From: Flaviramulus multivorans
GTDB taxonomy: Bacteria; Bacteroidota; Bacteroidia; Flavobacteriales; Flavobacteriaceae
Direction of reading: 5' to 3'
NCBI RefSeq assembly: GCF_021728415.1
Contig: NZ_JAKKDV010000008.1
Span: 20,781 to 84,780, forward strand
Length of the DNA: 64,000 nt
In this document: piece by piece, positions 33,730 to 42,587 of the stretch
Layout of the letters: each line of letters opens with the position of its first letter
How positions within the stretch are numbered: the stretch's first letter is position 1
Notes under the pieces: generated by a model
Databases searched by the model: none
Told to the model about the DNA's origin: nothing
The model's input: only the letters and a program-made list of their open reading frames with translations
Position numbers and translations under genes: made by a program

Positions 33730-33868
33730 TATAATCATGTTAACTTACCCTAAAATTAATAATGAAAACTTTTAACAATTTCTAACAAATTTAAAATGTT
33801 ATATATTTAACATTTTGTTTAATTATAATAAATTTTGATTTATTTATTTTTTATAAAACTTAATAAAA

Positions 33869-33876
33869 TATCTTTG
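33869..33876 (+). promoter_or_regulatory. -7 element for lysA
   Basis: TATCTTTG (TAnnTTTG), 16 bases upstream of the lysA ATG at 33893. Confidence 0.5.
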
Positions 33877-33892
33877 ATGAAAATTTGAAATT

Positions 33893-35128
33893 ATGACAGA
33901 GAGTCAATTATTAAAAACTGCAGAAGAATTTGGTAGCCCTGTGTATGTTTATGACGCCGAAAAAATAGAAGCGCAATACAAAAGACTTACAAATGCGTTT
34001 AAAAATGTAAAAAGCCTAAAAATCAATTATGCTGTTAAAGCATTATCAAATATATCCATCTTAAAATTATTTAAATCACTAGGTTCTGGTATTGATACCG
34101 TTTCAATACAAGAAGTACAATTGGGATTAGCTGCTGGTTTTTCACCTAAGCAAATTATATATACTCCTAACGGGGTATCCCTAGCCGAAATTGAAGAAGC
34201 TGCCAAATTAGGTGTAGAAATAAATATTGACAATCTATCTATTTTAGAACAATTTGGAACAAAACATCCAAATATCCCTGTATGTATTCGTATAAATCCA
34301 CATGTTATGGCTGGTGGAAATGCAAATATCTCAGTTGGTCACATTGATTCTAAATTCGGAATTTCAATCCATCAAATACCACATATCTTACGTATTGTTG
34401 AGAACACCAAAATGACTATTAACGGTATTCACATGCATACAGGTAGCGATATTTTAGATATTGAAGTATTCCTTTATGCTAGTGAAATATTATTTGAAAC
34501 CGCTAAACAATTTAAAAATTTAGATTTTATTGACTTTGGTTCTGGCTTTAAGGTACCCTACAAACAAGGAGATATTGAAACGAACATTGAAGAGTTAGGT
34601 AAAAAATTAACCTCTAAATTTAATGAATTCTGTAAAGAATATGGTAAAGATTTAACCCTTGCTTTTGAACCTGGAAAGTTCTTGGTAAGTGAATCTGGTT
34701 ACTTTTTAACTAAGGTTAATGCCGTAAAACAAACTACCTCAACGGTGTTTGCACAAGTAGATTCTGGATTCAATCATTTAATACGCCCTATGTTTTATGG
34801 TTCACATCATGAAATTACAAATATTTCCAACCCAAAAGGACGCGAACGTTTTTATACCGTTGTTGGTTACATATGTGAAACGGATACATTTGGAAACAAC
34901 CGACGCATCAACGAAATAAATGAAGGGGATATTTTATGCTTCAAAAATGCTGGAGCCTACTGTTTTTCTATGGCTAGCAACTATAACTCCAGATTTAGAC
35001 CAGCAGAAGTTTTATGGTATCAAAATAAAGCTTACCTCATTAGAAAAAGAGAGAATTTTGATGACATTTTAAATAACCAAATTGAAGTTGATTTTTCTAA
35101 GAAAAAGGAAAGTCAATTAGCAAAATAA
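33893..35128 (+). CDS. lysA: Diaminopimelate decarboxylase
   Basis: A 411-residue PLP enzyme (fold-type III, alanine-racemase-like barrel) that decarboxylates meso-diaminopimelate to lysine. KINYAVKAL holds the PLP lysine K49, GIHMHTGSDI and DFGSGFKVPY the phosphate-binding strands, FEPGKFLV the substrate Arg/Glu region, and CETDTFG the active-site Cys from the other subunit. It has its own promoter and terminator. It is the last step of the pathway that dapD (5430) serves. Confidence 0.96.
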   Translation: MTESQLLKTAEEFGSPVYVYDAEKIEAQYKRLTNAFKNVKSLKINYAVKALSNISILKLFKSLGSGIDTVSIQEVQLGLAAGFSPKQIIYTPNGVSLAEIEEAAKLGVEINIDNLSILEQFGTKHPNIPVCIRINPHVMAGGNANISVGHIDSKFGISIHQIPHILRIVENTKMTINGIHMHTGSDILDIEVFLYASEILFETAKQFKNLDFIDFGSGFKVPYKQGDIETNIEELGKKLTSKFNEFCKEYGKDLTLAFEPGKFLVSESGYFLTKVNAVKQTTSTVFAQVDSGFNHLIRPMFYGSHHEITNISNPKGRERFYTVVGYICETDTFGNNRRINEINEGDILCFKNAGAYCFSMASNYNSRFRPAEVLWYQNKAYLIRKRENFDDILNNQIEVDFSKKKESQLAK

Positions 35129-35148
35129 ATATTTACGTCTTAAATTTT

Positions 35149-35178
35149 TAAAAGCTCAACAAAAGTTGAGCTTTTTTG
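35149..35178 (+). terminator. Intrinsic terminator after lysA
   Basis: AAAGCTCAAC (35151-35160) pairs with GTTGAGCTTT (35165-35174) around an AAAA loop, followed by a T run. Confidence 0.85.
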
Positions 35179-35228
35179 TTATCTTTAAGTCTCCCTAAGT
35201 CTTTATTTTCTCGTATTTACTAAGGCTT

Positions 35229-37118
35229 ATGACAAAAAAACTAATCATCTCTCTCACTATTTTATGCTTTATAATCAACATTTATGGTCAAGAAAATGAA
35301 TTAAATGTTGAAAATTTTAAAACAGTATCCATAGACTCTTCCTTATCATGGATGCGGAAAAACGCCTATACAGGCAAGAATTTAGATCTATTTCATAAAA
35401 TTGGATTACAAACATTAAAGCGAAGTTTACATACGAGCGGTTCAAAAACCATTGCAGAAATCCATGAGGAACTTGCCAATTGGCATGGTTACAATGGTAC
35501 GTTTTCACCAGATTCCGTGGTTTACCATTCAGAAAAAGCCCTAGAGTTCTATCAAAAAACGGATGATAAAAATAAAATTGCTAATACTTATAGAACTTTA
35601 TCTATAGATTACATGAACACTCGTCAATTAGATAAAGCACAAGAGGTGTTATTTAAAGCCATTTCTTTATACGAAGAATTAAATAACGAAAGTGGATTGG
35701 GTAATGCCTATCGTTCTCTAGGAGTTTTGTATCAAGTGATGGAAGAATTTGAAAAGTCTATCGAATACACAAATAAAGCGATTCCTATCTTAGAAAAAAC
35801 AGGTAACTACGCTTCAGTTGCCATAGCTCAGTTTAATTTGATTATTGGATATGGTGAACTTGGCGAATTTGAAAAAGCTTATCAAGCAGCCGATTATTGT
35901 CTAGAAATTGTTCGAACTAAAGCTCCTGAAGAAATTTTCGTACCCGTAAGAGCACACTCTTACAGGGGAGAAGTTTACATGAAAGCTAACGATTATGGAA
36001 ACGCTTTAAAGGATTATATGAGTGCTTGGGAGCTATGTAAAGAAAATATTGGTGAAGAACGTTGCGCTACCTATCGCACAGAAATAGGTCAAGTTTATCT
36101 CAAACAAAATGAATTTAGAAAAGCACTAGAGCACCTATCTATTGGCGTTAATGCCTATGAAGAAAAGGGTCAAGACAACATTGTTCAGCCATACCTAGAT
36201 TTAGCAGCTTGTTACGAAAACCTTGATGATTACAAAAACGCTATGCTTTACAAAGACAAAGCACATGCTAATACAAAAAAAATGCTTGAAGATAAAGTTA
36301 TCAATCTTCAAACAGAGGCTGTTGTAAAATATGAAACAGGTAAAAAAGATGAAGCACTTGCATCCCAAACCCTATTGTTAGAACAAAAAAGCAAAGCGCA
36401 AAATTTAATTATAGCTATTGCAGCTTTACTTGCGATATTGTTGTTATCCTTATTCTACTTCTTCAACAAAAACAAAAAAGCTACCAAAATAATTAAAGCA
36501 AAAAATGCTGAGAATGAATTGCTTTTAAAAGAAATACACCACCGAGTAAAAAACAATCTGGAAATGGTTAAAAGTTTAATTGCACTACAATCTGCACAAT
36601 TAGAGGATTCTGCTAGTAAAGATGCTATGATTGCTAGTCAGAATCGGGTACAATCGATGGGCATTATTCATCAAAAGCTGTATCAAGGAAATAATTTAGG
36701 CAGTATAGAAATGAAAGACTATTTTGTTAATTTAAGCGATGGCATTTTAGATACTTTTAATGCAGAAGATAAAGTAAAAATTAAATGCGCTATGGATAAT
36801 TTGGAATTAGATGTAGATACAGCAGTGCCTATTGGCTTAATTGTAAATGAGTTATTGACAAATGCTTTAAAATATGCCTTTCCTAAAGATAAAAAAGGTG
36901 AAATAAGTATTAGTCTACAAAAAAGTACTAACGATATTTTAACACTAAAAGTAACTGATAATGGCATTGGTAAAGTTGTAGGGCAAGCACCAAAAGGTAC
37001 TGGGTTTGGTTCACAACTTATAAAATTATTGACGCAACAGCTTGATGGTAAAATGTTGGAAGATAACAAAAAAGGTACCACAGTTTTATTTGAATTTAAA
37101 TTAAACAAAGCAGCATAA
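35229..37118 (+). CDS. TPR sensor histidine kinase (HisKA_2 type)
   Basis: A 629-residue sensor. Signal peptide 1-20, tetratricopeptide repeats about 75-360 in the periplasm, one membrane helix about 392-413, a short linker, and a cytoplasmic HisKA_2 domain with EIHHRVKNNLEMVKSLIALQ at 435-454 (phospho-His candidate H438). The HATPase has IVNELLTNALKYAF (N box, 538-551), DNGIGK (G1) and GTGFGSQLI (G2). It directly abuts the LytTR regulator gene (next base), so the two form one two-component system. The upstream region contains TCCCTAAGTCTTTA (35192-35205), also found before the gene at 40141. Confidence 0.93.
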   Translation: MTKKLIISLTILCFIINIYGQENELNVENFKTVSIDSSLSWMRKNAYTGKNLDLFHKIGLQTLKRSLHTSGSKTIAEIHEELANWHGYNGTFSPDSVVYHSEKALEFYQKTDDKNKIANTYRTLSIDYMNTRQLDKAQEVLFKAISLYEELNNESGLGNAYRSLGVLYQVMEEFEKSIEYTNKAIPILEKTGNYASVAIAQFNLIIGYGELGEFEKAYQAADYCLEIVRTKAPEEIFVPVRAHSYRGEVYMKANDYGNALKDYMSAWELCKENIGEERCATYRTEIGQVYLKQNEFRKALEHLSIGVNAYEEKGQDNIVQPYLDLAACYENLDDYKNAMLYKDKAHANTKKMLEDKVINLQTEAVVKYETGKKDEALASQTLLLEQKSKAQNLIIAIAALLAILLLSLFYFFNKNKKATKIIKAKNAENELLLKEIHHRVKNNLEMVKSLIALQSAQLEDSASKDAMIASQNRVQSMGIIHQKLYQGNNLGSIEMKDYFVNLSDGILDTFNAEDKVKIKCAMDNLELDVDTAVPIGLIVNELLTNALKYAFPKDKKGEISISLQKSTNDILTLKVTDNGIGKVVGQAPKGTGFGSQLIKLLTQQLDGKMLEDNKKGTTVLFEFKLNKAA

Positions 37119-37865
37119 ATGGGTAAACCTGTAAAAATATTAATTGTTGAAGATGAAATGCTAATTGCAGCAAACATTTCATTACAACTCACAACACTTG
37201 GTTATGAAGTTACAGGGATTATTCCCAGAGGCGAAGAAGCCATCGTACACATCAAGGAAAACAAACCAGATATCCTTTTAATGGATATAAACTTAAAGGG
37301 GAAATTAAATGGTATTGAAACTGTAAAAGAAATCCAGAAAAGTTTTTCGATTTCGGTTATTTATTTAACTGCAAATGCTGATGACGACCATTTTAATAGA
37401 GCTAAGGCTACAAACCCAGCAGCTTTTATTTCAAAACCTTTCAAAAAATTAGATTTACAACGCGCTATTGAACTTGTTACAAATCAATTAAAATCTACTG
37501 AAAATGCTGAACTTAATAATTTAGAACAAGGAAAGTCTGATACCTTCATATTAAGTGACTGTATATTTGTGCGTCATCATGAAAAAATGGTGAAGGTAAA
37601 TATCAATGACATTCTTTACATTGAAGCTGAACGTAATTATTGTCGTATTTATTCAAAAGAAAAGGAATATCTGTTGGTAATGACCCTTAAAGATATATCA
37701 GTAAAACTACCACAAAAACACTTTATTAGAGTACATCGCTCATATGTTGTAAATCTTTCGCAAATTAACGAAGTAGCTACAAGCCATATTGTGATTGGTA
37801 GAAAAGCCATACCCTTAAGTAAATCTTTTAAAGAAGAACTTTTAAAGCGTTTACAGACCATATAA
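37119..37865 (+). CDS. LytTR family response regulator
   Basis: A 248-residue regulator. Receiver domain 1-125: acidic pocket E11-D12, phospho-acceptor D56 in LLMDINL, K106 in FISKPF. LytTR DNA-binding domain about 150-245 (DILYIEAERNYCRIYSKE, KHFIRVHRSYVVNLSQI, and IPLSKSFKEELLKRL). LytTR proteins bind two direct repeats about two helical turns apart. It abuts the kinase gene with no gap. The likely targets include genes just downstream (see the repeats at 37911-37940); this is inference. Confidence 0.95.
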   Translation: MGKPVKILIVEDEMLIAANISLQLTTLGYEVTGIIPRGEEAIVHIKENKPDILLMDINLKGKLNGIETVKEIQKSFSISVIYLTANADDDHFNRAKATNPAAFISKPFKKLDLQRAIELVTNQLKSTENAELNNLEQGKSDTFILSDCIFVRHHEKMVKVNINDILYIEAERNYCRIYSKEKEYLLVMTLKDISVKLPQKHFIRVHRSYVVNLSQINEVATSHIVIGRKAIPLSKSFKEELLKRLQTI

Positions 37866-37909
37866 GTCAAATCTTCCCATCATATAAAAACTTTCGATAA
37901 ATAAATTTA

Positions 37910-37946
37910 TCCGTTCGGACATTATATATAATGTTTCGTCCTAAGT
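37910..37946. promoter_or_regulatory. Palindrome and direct repeats upstream of the 38032 gene
   Basis: ACATTATATATAATGT at 37919-37934 is a 16-base perfect palindrome. On its flanks CCGTTCGG (37911-37918) and ATGTTTCG (37931-37938) form a direct repeat with GTT 20 bases apart, a spacing expected for LytTR sites. CCTAAGT follows at 37940-37946. It lies 86-120 bases before the ATG. Confidence 0.45.
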
Positions 37947-38031
37947 TGGTTTTAATAATTGTTTATTCTCAATTACTTAGGTACAAGAATCTATTGTGAT
38001 TCTTATTAATTAACCATAAAACGCTATTAAC

Positions 38032-38769
38032 ATGAAAATTTTAAAAACAGCCCTAACATTAGTTACAATCGTATTGATGCTGCCTATTTCAGCACAATCA
38101 CAAAATCAAGAAAGTTTTATAATGAACTTAACTGAGTTTACTATAAAATTTGGGCATGATGCCAACTTTACAGATGGTGTAAAGAAGTGGAACAAGTGTT
38201 ATAAAGAAAATAATGGTACTAGTACTTGGAATGTATGGCATCGTTTACAAGGTAAAGGCAATGTTTACGTCCTCTCTTCGCGATTAAAAAATTGGGCAGA
38301 AATGGATCAAGCAGATACGGCAGCAAAAGCGTGTCGCTCAATCGCTCTAGACTTTATAACCCCACACATAGAAAGTACTGAGTTTAATACAACCAGAAAT
38401 ATGCCTGAAATTAGTCGTAAAACACCACTAGGTGACATGTCAATTGTATGGGTTACAAACTTTATTATTAATGATGATGTTGCCTTCAATGATATTATAA
38501 AACAAGTTTCTTCGGCTATTAGCTCAAAAGAAGGAGACAGTAGAGGATACTGGTATAGACTTATGGGAGGCGAAGGAAGTGACTATTTTGTGTCTACACC
38601 TTTTAAAGATTTTGCAGCCTTAGATAAGGATACTGACGGTGTGTGGAAAGTTTATGAGAGTGTACACGGAAAATCTAAAACGGATGATATTCGTAAAAAA
38701 TTCAGAGCTGTAGTTGATGACATTTGGAGCTATACTTTCACTCTTGAAAAAGAACTAAGCATGCAATAA
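38032..38769 (+). CDS. Exported protein with two alpha/beta-barrel-like repeats
   Basis: A 245-residue exported protein. Signal peptide about 1-23 (MKILKTALTLVTIVLMLPIS). The mature part has two similar halves. The first (about 30-125) has FTIKFGHDANFTDGVKKW, WNVWHRLQGKGNVYVLSSRL and KNWAEMDQ; the second (about 135-235) has VAFNDIIKQ, YWYRLMGGEGSDYFVSTPF and KDFAALDKD. The W..R..G.G..Y pattern followed by an F/L..D helix is like a dimeric alpha/beta barrel (ferredoxin-like) unit of the antibiotic-monooxygenase/NIPSNAP kind, duplicated. No catalytic residue can be named. It is the first gene after the two-component system and has its own terminator. Confidence 0.75.
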   Translation: MKILKTALTLVTIVLMLPISAQSQNQESFIMNLTEFTIKFGHDANFTDGVKKWNKCYKENNGTSTWNVWHRLQGKGNVYVLSSRLKNWAEMDQADTAAKACRSIALDFITPHIESTEFNTTRNMPEISRKTPLGDMSIVWVTNFIINDDVAFNDIIKQVSSAISSKEGDSRGYWYRLMGGEGSDYFVSTPFKDFAALDKDTDGVWKVYESVHGKSKTDDIRKKFRAVVDDIWSYTFTLEKELSMQ

Positions 38770-38789
38770 ACTATAACTAACCAACCAAA

Positions 38790-38823
38790 ATAAGGCCTAC
38801 TGAGTCTCTTAAGTAGGCCTTTA
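38790..38823 (+). terminator. Terminator after the 38032 gene
   Basis: AAGGCCTAC (38792-38800) pairs with GTAGGCCTT (38813-38821), a strong 9-bp stem; T run is short. Only 19 bases precede the next ATG. Confidence 0.7.
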
Positions 38824-38839
38824 ATCAAAACTAAGCATT

Positions 38840-39763
38840 ATGAAAAATTTAATTTTATTAGGGCTTGCAATTGTTCTATTCACTTCTTGTGAAAAACAAG
38901 ACAAGCGTTATACACAACAATCTCCAGAAATTGAAATAGTAAAAAAAACTATCAAAAATTATAATGAAAAGAATTATGATACCAGTATGTATGCTGATAG
39001 CGCAAAAACATATTTTAATTCTAATTCCAAAGATAAATTTATGACTCCCGATCAAACTGTTGCTTATCACAAAGCAAATGATAACAACTACTCACGTCGA
39101 GGGTTTACAGACAATGAACCAGAGTATGAAATGGTCTTAACGGACGATGGTAATACTTGGGTTAATTGTTGGTTAGAGTGGAAAGCAACATTGGCCGGAA
39201 ATGGCAAAGAGATAACAATTCCAGTACATCTTACATACAAGTTTGTTGATGGAAAAATAGTGAGACAAGTTGGGTATTGGGATCCAACAGAAGTTGTTTT
39301 AAATTTTCAACAAATTGAAGCAGAAAAGAATATGTCTGCTGATGAAAAAGCCATGAAATCGTTAATAGATAACTGTGTAAAAGCATGGAATAATAATGAT
39401 AAATCCTTGATGGCTTCAATCATGACAAATGATTTTGTAAGAACTGAAAACGGAAATGTAATTGCAAAAAGTGCTGCTGAATATGGTACTAATTTAATGG
39501 ATGTGTTTCATGGAGCATTCCCAGATTTTAAGGTTATACTAGATAATTATAAAATAATTGGAAATACCATTCATATAGATTGGACATGTAAAGGCACTAA
39601 CACAAAACCATTTCAAGGTAATGCAGCTACGAATAAAGCAATAACAACGCACGGACATAGTATATGGACAGTTACTAATAATAAGCTATCCCGAGAAGAT
39701 GCATACTATGACAATCTGACTTTGTTTAACCAATTGGGCTATTCAATGCCAGCGCCAAAATAA
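38840..39763 (+). CDS. Lipoprotein with two NTF2/SnoaL-like domains
   Basis: A 307-residue lipoprotein. The signal ends at C17 (VLFTSC-EKQDK). The first NTF2-like domain (about 25-150) has the cone-fold pattern IKNYNEKNYDTSMYADSAKTY and DGKIVRQVGYWDP. The second (about 160-305) resembles SnoaL-like polyketide cyclase/ester cyclase proteins: CVKAWNNNDKSLMASIMTNDF, DVFHGAFPDFKVILDNY, IHIDWTCKGTNTKPFQG and DNLTLFNQLG. Known members are cytoplasmic or secreted hydrolases or carriers; here the protein would face the periplasm or cell surface. Ligand unknown. Confidence 0.78.
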   Translation: MKNLILLGLAIVLFTSCEKQDKRYTQQSPEIEIVKKTIKNYNEKNYDTSMYADSAKTYFNSNSKDKFMTPDQTVAYHKANDNNYSRRGFTDNEPEYEMVLTDDGNTWVNCWLEWKATLAGNGKEITIPVHLTYKFVDGKIVRQVGYWDPTEVVLNFQQIEAEKNMSADEKAMKSLIDNCVKAWNNNDKSLMASIMTNDFVRTENGNVIAKSAAEYGTNLMDVFHGAFPDFKVILDNYKIIGNTIHIDWTCKGTNTKPFQGNAATNKAITTHGHSIWTVTNNKLSREDAYYDNLTLFNQLGYSMPAPK

Positions 39764-40140
39764 ATTTATCAAGGAAGGATAATAAATTATAAAAAGGCAT
39801 TGGTATAGCAGTGATTATTATTTGAATCAATTAGTCAAAATGCTTAACATATGTTAAGCATTTTTTTAATCCTTTTAAAGTTAAATATGAATAATTGATA
39901 ATTAATTTGTTAGAGTTCATAATTTTATTTAATATTATAACACTTTTCCCTAAGTCTTTAATTGATTTTTTTAATAAATATTAAAGACATTTATGTTTAA
40001 TACCCTCGAAACAAATTCTAATTCAAGATTCTGGATTAAACACTTCTTATTTTACTCGTTTTACTCGAAACCACCTCCTTCAGTTATTTTTTATACCTAG
40101 ATACTAAACATTCTAATTAACCAATTAAATCTTTTTTTAA
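39764..40140. other. Intergenic region between NTF2 lipoprotein and RidA-like lipoprotein genes
   Basis: 377 bases. After the terminator at 39837-39866 it holds TCCCTAAGTCTTTA at 39947-39960 (identical to 35192-35205 before the kinase gene), CTCGAAAC at 40005-40012 and again at 40064-40071, and a short direct repeat TTTTACTCG-TTTTACTCG near 40050-40067. No open frame of interest. It looks like a long regulated upstream region. Confidence 0.55.
39837..39866 (+). terminator. Palindromic terminator after the NTF2 lipoprotein gene
   Basis: A perfect palindrome: AAAATGCTTAACAT followed by its reverse complement (39837-39864), then T-rich sequence. It lies 74 bases after the stop codon. Confidence 0.7.
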
Positions 40141-40659
40141 ATGAAAGCTACAAGCCTTTATACCCTAGTAATCATAATACCTGCCCTTTTTTTAACAAGT
40201 TGTAATGAAAAAAAATGTAAAGCACTAGAAGAACACGTTTTAGAATTCCACCAGTCTTCACAAGACAAAGAAGCTCCAGAATTTTTTCTACTTCGACCAG
40301 AAGTTGAAAAAGCCTATGGCTATTCACACGCAGTAAAAATTGGAAAAGATATTAAAATCTCTGGAGCAGTAAGTATGGATGATACAGGGAATCCCACTGC
40401 TATTGGCGATTTAGAACAGCAAATGAAAAATTGCTATGCAGATTTAGAAAAAGTTTTAAGGCACTACGGATGCACATTTGATGATGTGATTGTAGAAAAT
40501 ATTTTTACTACCAACATGCCTAAATTTTTGGAAGTTGCTGCTTACAGAAATGACATTTACAAAGGCAAATTTCCAACAGGCTCTTGGTTGGGTGTTAAAG
40601 AATTGGCAATACCAGAATTTATGATTGAAATTGAATTGGAAGTTCATAAATCTGAATAA
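40141..40659 (+). CDS. RidA/YjgF-like lipoprotein
   Basis: A 172-residue protein with a lipoprotein signal (LFLTSC, C21) and a Rid-family fold at about 50-170: GYSHAVKIGKDIKISGAVSMD, AIGDLEQQMKNCYADLEKVLRHYGCTFDDVIVENIFTT and IEIELEVHKS. The conserved catalytic Arg of active imine deaminases (in an Arg-x-[AT]-x... segment near residue 105 of RidA) is not evident; the equivalent is NDIYKGKFPTGSWLGVKELA, where the usual AR(S/T) is replaced by SWLGV, so deaminase activity is doubtful. RidA proteins are normally cytoplasmic; export as lipoprotein is unusual. Confidence 0.85.
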   Translation: MKATSLYTLVIIIPALFLTSCNEKKCKALEEHVLEFHQSSQDKEAPEFFLLRPEVEKAYGYSHAVKIGKDIKISGAVSMDDTGNPTAIGDLEQQMKNCYADLEKVLRHYGCTFDDVIVENIFTTNMPKFLEVAAYRNDIYKGKFPTGSWLGVKELAIPEFMIEIELEVHKSE

Positions 40660-40701
40660 AAATAAATCACTATAACTAATAACCATTTAAAAATTATAAT
40701 C

Positions 40702-41541
40702 ATGAGAAATTCAAAAGTTACAAATCTTTTATTCATTTTTTTACTCAGCGCACCCTTTATATTTCAAGTATATGCTCAAAATGCAGGTGTCGAAAAAATG
40801 CATCAATTATATATAGATATGATTGATACAGAAAATCTTGACCATATAGATGCACTGTACACAAAAGATGCCTCAATAAAAAATTCAGACGGAAGTATGG
40901 TATCTGGTTTAGAAGCAATTAAAGCTCTATATAGTGCCACATTTAATGCTGGAAAATATAATATAGCTCTAAAAACGATAGACGAAACTGTTTTAAACAA
41001 AGATTATATGTTTGTAAGTGGCTCTTTTGTATTTAGTAAAATCGACGAGCCAAAAGTTGTACAAAGTGGTCAATTTGTAAATACGCTTAAAAATGTAAAT
41101 GGTCATTGGAAAATCTTGAAAAGCTATCGTTATTCAGTAACTCCAAATAATGCAGCTATTGTTGATGGTATGTACAAAGCATTTTCAGTTGGAGATATCC
41201 CTGCAGTACTTGGAGCTATGGATGAAAATATTGTTTGGAACGAAGCCGAAAGTAATAAACTGGCCGATGGCAACCCTTATATTGGACCCGATGCTGTTTT
41301 AAATGGTGTTTTTGCACGTCTTGGTGCAGACCATGAATATTTTAAACTCGCTGATATTACATTACATGAAATGAGCAATAATCAAGTTTTGGCAACATTA
41401 CGATATGATGCTAAATTTAAAGAAAGTGGCAAAACTTATAATGCACAAGCCGCTCATCTTTGGACACTAAAAGATGGGAAAGTAATTGCTTTTCAGCAGT
41501 ATGTAGATACCAAAAAACTTGCCGACTCCGAAAAAAAATAA
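40702..41541 (+). CDS. Exported protein with two NTF2-like domains
   Basis: A 279-residue protein. Signal peptide about 1-25 (LFIFLLSAPFIFQVYAQ). First NTF2-like domain about 28-145: VEKMHQLYIDMIDTENLDHI, DASIKNSDGSMVSGLEAIK, FVSGSFVFSKIDE and GHWKILKSYRY (DUF4440-like). Second, about 148-275: MYKAFSVGDIPAVLGAMDEN, IVWNEAESNKLADGNPYIGP, HEMSNNQVLATLRYDA and AAHLWTLKDGKVIAFQQYVD (SnoaL-like). It lies 42 bases after the RidA-like gene and 6 before the SGNH gene, suggesting one operon. Confidence 0.82.
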   Translation: MRNSKVTNLLFIFLLSAPFIFQVYAQNAGVEKMHQLYIDMIDTENLDHIDALYTKDASIKNSDGSMVSGLEAIKALYSATFNAGKYNIALKTIDETVLNKDYMFVSGSFVFSKIDEPKVVQSGQFVNTLKNVNGHWKILKSYRYSVTPNNAAIVDGMYKAFSVGDIPAVLGAMDENIVWNEAESNKLADGNPYIGPDAVLNGVFARLGADHEYFKLADITLHEMSNNQVLATLRYDAKFKESGKTYNAQAAHLWTLKDGKVIAFQQYVDTKKLADSEKK

Positions 41542-41547
41542 ATTGAT

Positions 41548-42585
41548 ATGCAATTAAAACAATCTCTCATCATCGCGATTATACTCGGAATAATTTCAGT
41601 AGCTGCTTGGGAACTTTACTGGCGTTCTCAAGGTCTGCATCCAACATTAAATGATGAAAAAGCGCTTTGGGCTATGGCTAGAGCAAATGTAGAAAAAGCC
41701 GGTAAAGATGACGTTGTTATTTTGGGGTCATCTAGAGCATATTTTGACATTCAAGTTAAGCAATGGGAAAAACTTACAGGGAAAGTACCTATACAACTTT
41801 CATCAACCGGTTCTTCGCCACTACCTACGTTTCATGACATTGTTAATAATACCAACTTTAATGGTACAGTTATAGTTGGTGTTACTCCTGGATTACTGTT
41901 CTCTACTACTTATCCAAAGGCGTTTCCTTGGGAACGCCCTCAATCAAAAGTAGATTTTTACCGTGATAGAACTTATGCACAAAGACTTAATTATTTATTA
42001 TCAGTTCCGCTACAACAAAATTTAGTTTTGATGTCGGCCGATGAAGAAGAATGGAATGATGATATTGATTTAAAAGCCTTGTTAAAGCGTGTTAATTGGG
42101 GAACCCGAGATACCATGCCACCACCACCACCGTTTTACAATTTTGGAGATGTATCAATTCCTAGAAATATAAGTATGATGCCTAGAACGGTAACCGATAC
42201 CGCCTTTGCTAAATCCATTATTGATGTTTGGCACTTCTTTGGAAAAGGATCTCCTCCTCCAGACAAAGATGCAACCACAGAGTTCTTTATGAAAGATGTA
42301 AAAAAGTTTAAAGCCAAAGGAGGTAATCTTATTCTAGTTCGGCCACCATCTAGCGGAGGTGTTAGAATGGGAGAAAAAATGGGACTTCCAAGAGAACGGT
42401 TTTGGGATTCGTTAGTAAAAGTCGCTAATGTTAAGAGTTATCATTTTGAAGATTATGATCAATTAAAAGATCTAGTATGTCCAGAGGAATCTCATCTTTC
42501 ACTAGATGATGCAAATTTCTTTACTCGTGAATTTATAGAGATTTTAAGAAAAGATAATGCCATTCCTAATTTAAAATCTAACTAA
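41548..42585 (+). CDS. Membrane-anchored SGNH-like protein (AlgJ/DltD-like)
   Basis: A 345-residue protein with an N-terminal anchor (about 6-22) and a periplasmic domain. VVILGSSRAYFDI at 57-69 is SGNH block I (catalytic Ser S61 or S62), and the C-terminal ESHLSLDDANFFTREF is block V (Ser-His, with Asp). A Pro run (PPPPP) at about 191-195 lies in the middle. It stands immediately before an MBOAT gene, as AlgJ/AlgX stand with AlgI and DltD with DltB, where the pair O-acylates a polysaccharide or teichoic acid. I infer the same here; the acceptor is unknown. Confidence 0.82.
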   Translation: MQLKQSLIIAIILGIISVAAWELYWRSQGLHPTLNDEKALWAMARANVEKAGKDDVVILGSSRAYFDIQVKQWEKLTGKVPIQLSSTGSSPLPTFHDIVNNTNFNGTVIVGVTPGLLFSTTYPKAFPWERPQSKVDFYRDRTYAQRLNYLLSVPLQQNLVLMSADEEEWNDDIDLKALLKRVNWGTRDTMPPPPPFYNFGDVSIPRNISMMPRTVTDTAFAKSIIDVWHFFGKGSPPPDKDATTEFFMKDVKKFKAKGGNLILVRPPSSGGVRMGEKMGLPRERFWDSLVKVANVKSYHFEDYDQLKDLVCPEESHLSLDDANFFTREFIEILRKDNAIPNLKSN

Positions 42586-42587
42586 CC

